Source: Acidobacteriota bacterium (GTDB lineage Bacteria > Acidobacteriota > Terriglobia > UBA7540). Taken from it: 8,770 nucleotides of DNA. Below are positions 6,437-8,770 of the stretch, piece after piece. Numbering within the stretch: the stretch's first letter is position 1; each line of letters begins with the position of its first letter. The DNA lies in NCBI GenBank assembly GCA_021780055.1, contig JAJXZM010000433.1, positions 1-8,770 on the forward strand, written 5' to 3'. The position numbers and the translations under genes were made by a program. The notes under the pieces are model-generated. The model saw only the letters and a program-made list of their open reading frames with translations. It was not told where the DNA came from and made no database searches.

Positions 6437-7438
6437 ATGACATTCTTTGAAAAACCGATTCTGGCAGCAATACTTTGTAGCCTGGCGCTTTGTGTCCAGG
6501 CATGGGCCAAGGGAGATGCGGCGGCCGGTCCGTGTCCGGCCCGGCCCGAGATTGCAGCGGATCTGGACGCCGGGCAGTATGCAAAGGCGGCTGCGGCCCT
6601 TCAGCAAGAGGTTGCAAAAAACCCGAATAACGCCCAGGCCACTTTGTGGCTGGCCCGCTCGTTTCTTGATATGGGCAAGTACGACCAGGCCGTCGATTTT
6701 GCCGAGCGCGCCGTGCAGTTGTCGCCCGATTGTTCGGAATCCCACTTTTGGCTGGCACGGTCTTACGGCATGAAAGCTGACATGGACCGCAGTTTCTGGC
6801 TTGCTCGTAAGGCCAGGCTGGAATATCAAACGGCGGTGCAACTCGATCCCGACAATCTGCCCGCTCGCCGCGACCTGATGGAGTTTTATCTTCAGGCCCC
6901 GTGGATACTGGGCGGAAGCAAGGACAAGGCCTGGGCGCAGTTGCAGGAAATCGCCTCGCGCAACCCTACCGAAGGCGACCTGGCCCGCGCCATCTATTGG
7001 CGGGATCTGGACAGGCCGGAGCTTGCCGACAAGGAATATCGCAAAGTCCTGGGAGCAAAGCCGCAGCGCGCTGGAGACTATTTTGAGATTGCAGATTTCT
7101 ATGAGGCCAACCAGAAACCGGCAGAAGTTGAATCAGCAGTGCGTGCTGTATCGCTCATCGTGCCCAATGATCCCCGCATCGACTATTACACCGCGGTCGC
7201 CAATGTGATGAAGCGGCAAAGCCTTTCCAAGGCCGAGCAGGACTTGAAACTCTACCTTGCCAGGAGCCCGCGGCGCGACGATTTTCCGCCCCATGCAGCG
7301 GCGCACGACTGGCTGGGACAGATTTACGAAATGTGGGGAAAAAAGGAGCTGGCGATTGAGCAGTACCGTTCGGCGTTGCGCCTGAGCCCCGACAATCAGC
7401 CGGCGCAGAACGCCCTCAAGCGGCTGGATACCAACTAG
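6437..7438 (+). CDS. Exported tetratricopeptide-repeat protein
   Basis: A 333-residue protein with a probable Sec signal peptide: Lys6, a hydrophobic stretch at residues 8-20, and AWA followed by Lys at 24/25 as a likely cleavage site. The cysteines at 14 and 19 are preceded by Leu, so there is no proper lipobox. The mature part is a chain of helical TPR units. The clearest are at about 66-99 (WLARSFLDMGKYDQAVDFAE), about 100-140 and 288-320 (DWLGQIYEMWGKKELAIEQY), with more degenerate units at 33-65, 145-178, 181-210 and 211-245. The segment APWILGGSKDKA (154-165) resembles a recurring insertion in one subgroup of bacterial TPR proteins. TPR proteins are protein-protein scaffolds, and no catalytic motif is visible. 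No Shine-Dalgarno sequence precedes the ATG. It sits between the divergent hopanoid operon and hpnJ, so a role in the cell envelope related to hopanoids is possible but unproven. Confidence 0.85.
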   Translation: MTFFEKPILAAILCSLALCVQAWAKGDAAAGPCPARPEIAADLDAGQYAKAAAALQQEVAKNPNNAQATLWLARSFLDMGKYDQAVDFAERAVQLSPDCSESHFWLARSYGMKADMDRSFWLARKARLEYQTAVQLDPDNLPARRDLMEFYLQAPWILGGSKDKAWAQLQEIASRNPTEGDLARAIYWRDLDRPELADKEYRKVLGAKPQRAGDYFEIADFYEANQKPAEVESAVRAVSLIVPNDPRIDYYTAVANVMKRQSLSKAEQDLKLYLARSPRRDDFPPHAAAHDWLGQIYEMWGKKELAIEQYRSALRLSPDNQPAQNALKRLDTN

Positions 7439-7473
7439 CCGGGCAGGGAATTAGGCTAAAAAGACCGCTCCTC

Positions 7474-7492
7474 AGCGTTCAAGCTCAACGCT
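7474..7492. repeat. Short inverted repeat after the TPR gene
   Basis: AGCGTT and AACGCT are separated by a 7-nt loop, 36 nt after the TPR stop codon. The stem is only 6 bp and no T-run follows on either strand, so it is at best a weak or factor-assisted terminator, or an mRNA 3'-end stabiliser. Confidence 0.3.
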
Positions 7493-7577
7493 ACGGTGTA
7501 AACTTAATGATTGGCGTGCAAGGCGTTTAGCAGCTTGTTCCGGCGCAAGCAATTCGAACAAAGGCGAGACTTTCGTG

Positions 7578-7583
7578 TACAAT
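7578..7583 (+). promoter_or_regulatory. Possible -10 element for hpnJ
   Basis: TACAAT matches five of six bases of the sigma-70 -10 consensus and would start transcription about 50 nt before the hpnJ ATG. The hexamer 17 nt upstream (GAACAA, 7555-7560) is a poor -35, so this is a weak call. Confidence 0.25.
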
Positions 7584-7643
7584 AACCCGGACGGGCGGAT
7601 GCTTGACATTACCGAATCAGGTTGCGATTAGAAGGGAGTGTGT

Positions 7644-8770
7644 ATGGAGTCAGTTTTGAAGACGCTCTTGCTGAATCCTCCAAGCTTTGAGAAGTTCGAC
7701 GGAGGTGCAAGCTCGAGATGGCCGGCCACACGCGAGATTGAGTCGTATTGGTATCCCGTTTGGCTGACTTATGCCGCCGGCATGTTGCCTGGAAGCCGAC
7801 TGCTCGATGCGCCTCCGCACAAAGTCTCGCCCCAGCAGACGGTAGAAATCGCCAAAGACTACGATTTTCTGGTTCTGTTCACGTCTGCGGTTGGGTTTGA
7901 GATTGACCTGAAACTCGTCCGCAAGATGAAGGAGGCCAAGCCCAGCCTGAAAGTCGCCTTCGTGGGCCCGCCCGTACAGGTAAAGCCCGACGAGAGCCTG
8001 ATGGCCAGCGAGGACATCGATTTCATCGTCCGCGGCGAATTTGACTATGCCGTGGTCGAGTTTGCGCAGGGCAAGCCGCTCAGCGAGATTCTGGGCGCAA
8101 GCTACCGTAAGGACGGCAAAATCGTCCACAATCCGCCGCGCAAAGAACTCCAAACTGAAGACCTGGACCGGTTGCCATTTGCCACCGAAGTCTACAAGCG
8201 CAACGTGACGATTGAGAACTACAACGTTCCGTTCCTGCTGCACCCCTTCGTGTCGTTCTATACGTCGAGAGGCTGCCCGGCTCTTTGCACATTCTGCCTG
8301 TGGCCGCAGACGCTGTCCGGCCACGCCTGGCGTACGCGCTCCGTAGACAACGTGGTCAGTGAAATTCGAGGCGCACTCAAGCTTTTCCCGCAGGCGAAAG
8401 AATTCTTCTTTGACGATGACACCTTCAACATCCGTAAGGACCGCGTGCTGGAACTTTGCAAGAAGTTCAAGCCGCTCGGCTTCCGATGGTCGTGCACGGC
8501 CCGCGACCACAGCGACTATGAAACGCTGAAGGCCATGGCCGACGGTGGTGCGCGTCTCTTTATTGTGGGCTTTGAGTCAGGGGACGACCAGATTCTGAAG
8601 AACATCAAGAAGGGCGCCACGACTGAAATGGCCCGCAGGTTTGCGAAAAACTGCAAGAAGGTCGGCATTGCCATTCACGGGGATTTCATCATCGGCTTGC
8701 CGGGTGAAACTCCGGAAACCATTCAGCGAACCATTGATTTTGCCAAGGAATTGGACACCGAAACCATCCA
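7644..8770 (+). CDS. hpnJ: Hopanoid radical SAM protein HpnJ, N-terminal part
   Basis: The frame is open from the ATG at 7644 to the window edge: 375 residues, about four fifths of the usual length of roughly 470. The start has GGGAG 5 nt upstream. The N-terminus LKTLLLNPPSFEKFDGGAS (5-23) and REIESYWYPVWL (30-41) are typical of HpnJ. Residues 1-140 form a B12-binding-like Rossmann domain, though no DxHxxG cobalamin motif is visible. The radical SAM motif is CPALCTFC (Cys211, Cys215, Cys218) followed by LWPQT, with FFFDDDTF (254-261) and GFESGDD (309-315) further on and HGDFIIGLPGE (345-355) near the break. HpnJ belongs to the hpnI/hpnK/hpnJ branch that converts bacteriohopanetetrol glycoside to the cyclitol ether, by a proposed ring contraction of the sugar. 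It is unlinked to its operon partners here, lying on the opposite strand beyond the TPR gene. The C-terminal end is not seen. Confidence 0.92.
   Translation, partial: MESVLKTLLLNPPSFEKFDGGASSRWPATREIESYWYPVWLTYAAGMLPGSRLLDAPPHKVSPQQTVEIAKDYDFLVLFTSAVGFEIDLKLVRKMKEAKPSLKVAFVGPPVQVKPDESLMASEDIDFIVRGEFDYAVVEFAQGKPLSEILGASYRKDGKIVHNPPRKELQTEDLDRLPFATEVYKRNVTIENYNVPFLLHPFVSFYTSRGCPALCTFCLWPQTLSGHAWRTRSVDNVVSEIRGALKLFPQAKEFFFDDDTFNIRKDRVLELCKKFKPLGFRWSCTARDHSDYETLKAMADGGARLFIVGFESGDDQILKNIKKGATTEMARRFAKNCKKVGIAIHGDFIIGLPGETPETIQRTIDFAKELDTETI

Larger units (their letters stand above)
7439..7643. other. Intergenic region upstream of hpnJ
   Basis: About 205 nt with no gene. It contains a short hairpin (7474-7492), a possible -10 element (7578-7583) and the hpnJ ribosome site GAAGGGAG (7631-7638). 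The length suggests that hpnJ has its own promoter rather than depending only on read-through from the TPR gene. Confidence 0.55.

Noticed and set aside
6447..6462. Lipoprotein signal in the TPR protein (cysteines 14 and 19).
   Set aside because: The residue before each Cys is Leu, not Gly, Ala or Ser, so no lipobox is present; a signal peptidase I site after AWA fits better.
7436..7463. TAGCC...GGCTA inverted repeat with a following A-run as a terminator of the TPR gene.
   Set aside because: The stem is 5 bp with a 13-nt loop, and the trailing run is A on the plus strand rather than T. It does not fit an intrinsic terminator in either direction.
7603..7631. Perfect TTGACA (7603-7608) as a -35 box for hpnJ.
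   Set aside because: The hexamers 16-18 nt downstream (CGATTA, GATTAG, ATTAGA) are poor -10 boxes, and transcription would start within or beyond the ribosome site.
7650..8510. Long open frame (286 codons) on the minus strand opposite hpnJ.
   Set aside because: It lies wholly antisense to a clear HpnJ coding region with radical SAM motifs, has no recognisable domain and has no ribosome site. It is explained by the codon bias of the real gene.
1..8770. CRISPR arrays, tRNA or rRNA genes, insertion sequences, or phage or defence genes.
   Set aside because: I saw no repeat-spacer pattern, RNA gene, transposase motif or terminal inverted repeats. The window is occupied by hopanoid and neighbouring genes.

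Overview
The window carries most of a hopanoid (bacterial pentacyclic triterpenoid) locus. Six genes on the minus strand form one tightly packed transcription unit, in transcription order ispH, shc (hpnF), hpnH, hpnA, hpnG and a zinc-dependent alcohol dehydrogenase cut by the left edge. Two genes on the plus strand run away from it: a secreted tetratricopeptide-repeat (TPR) protein and hpnJ, a radical SAM enzyme cut by the right edge. The host is a Gram-negative-type bacterium of moderately high GC. The shc-hpnH-hpnA-hpnG order with a trailing alcohol dehydrogenase makes me lean towards an acidobacterium, but nothing here proves the phylum.

Layout: 1-230 partial MDR alcohol dehydrogenase (-); 227-982 hpnG (-); 1002-2027 hpnA (-); 2024-3076 hpnH (-); 3076-5112 shc (-); 5143-6111 ispH (-); 6112-6436 divergent regulatory region with a 15-nt palindrome; 6437-7438 TPR protein (+); 7439-7643 intergenic; 7644-8770 hpnJ, 5' part (+). 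Three of the five minus-strand junctions overlap (TGATG or ATGA), and the other two gaps are 30 and 19 nt. This indicates one polycistronic mRNA with translational coupling.

How the genes work together: IspH makes the C5 isoprenoid units (IPP and DMAPP). SHC cyclises squalene to hopene. HpnH adds a 5'-deoxyadenosyl radical to hopene, giving adenosylhopane. HpnG removes adenine, leading to (phospho)ribosylhopane. A reductase must then open the ribose to give bacteriohopanetetrol; HpnA and the alcohol dehydrogenase are the local candidates. HpnJ belongs to the branch that makes bacteriohopanetetrol cyclitol ether. The squalene genes (hpnC/D/E) and hpnI/hpnK are not in the window.

Most of this is a recognisable, described pathway. 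The less understood parts are the alcohol dehydrogenase in the operon, the exported TPR protein next to hpnJ, the altered active-site motif of the cyclase (DVDDAS instead of DxDDTA, Arg where the Alicyclobacillus enzyme has His451), and the palindrome between the divergent transcription units.
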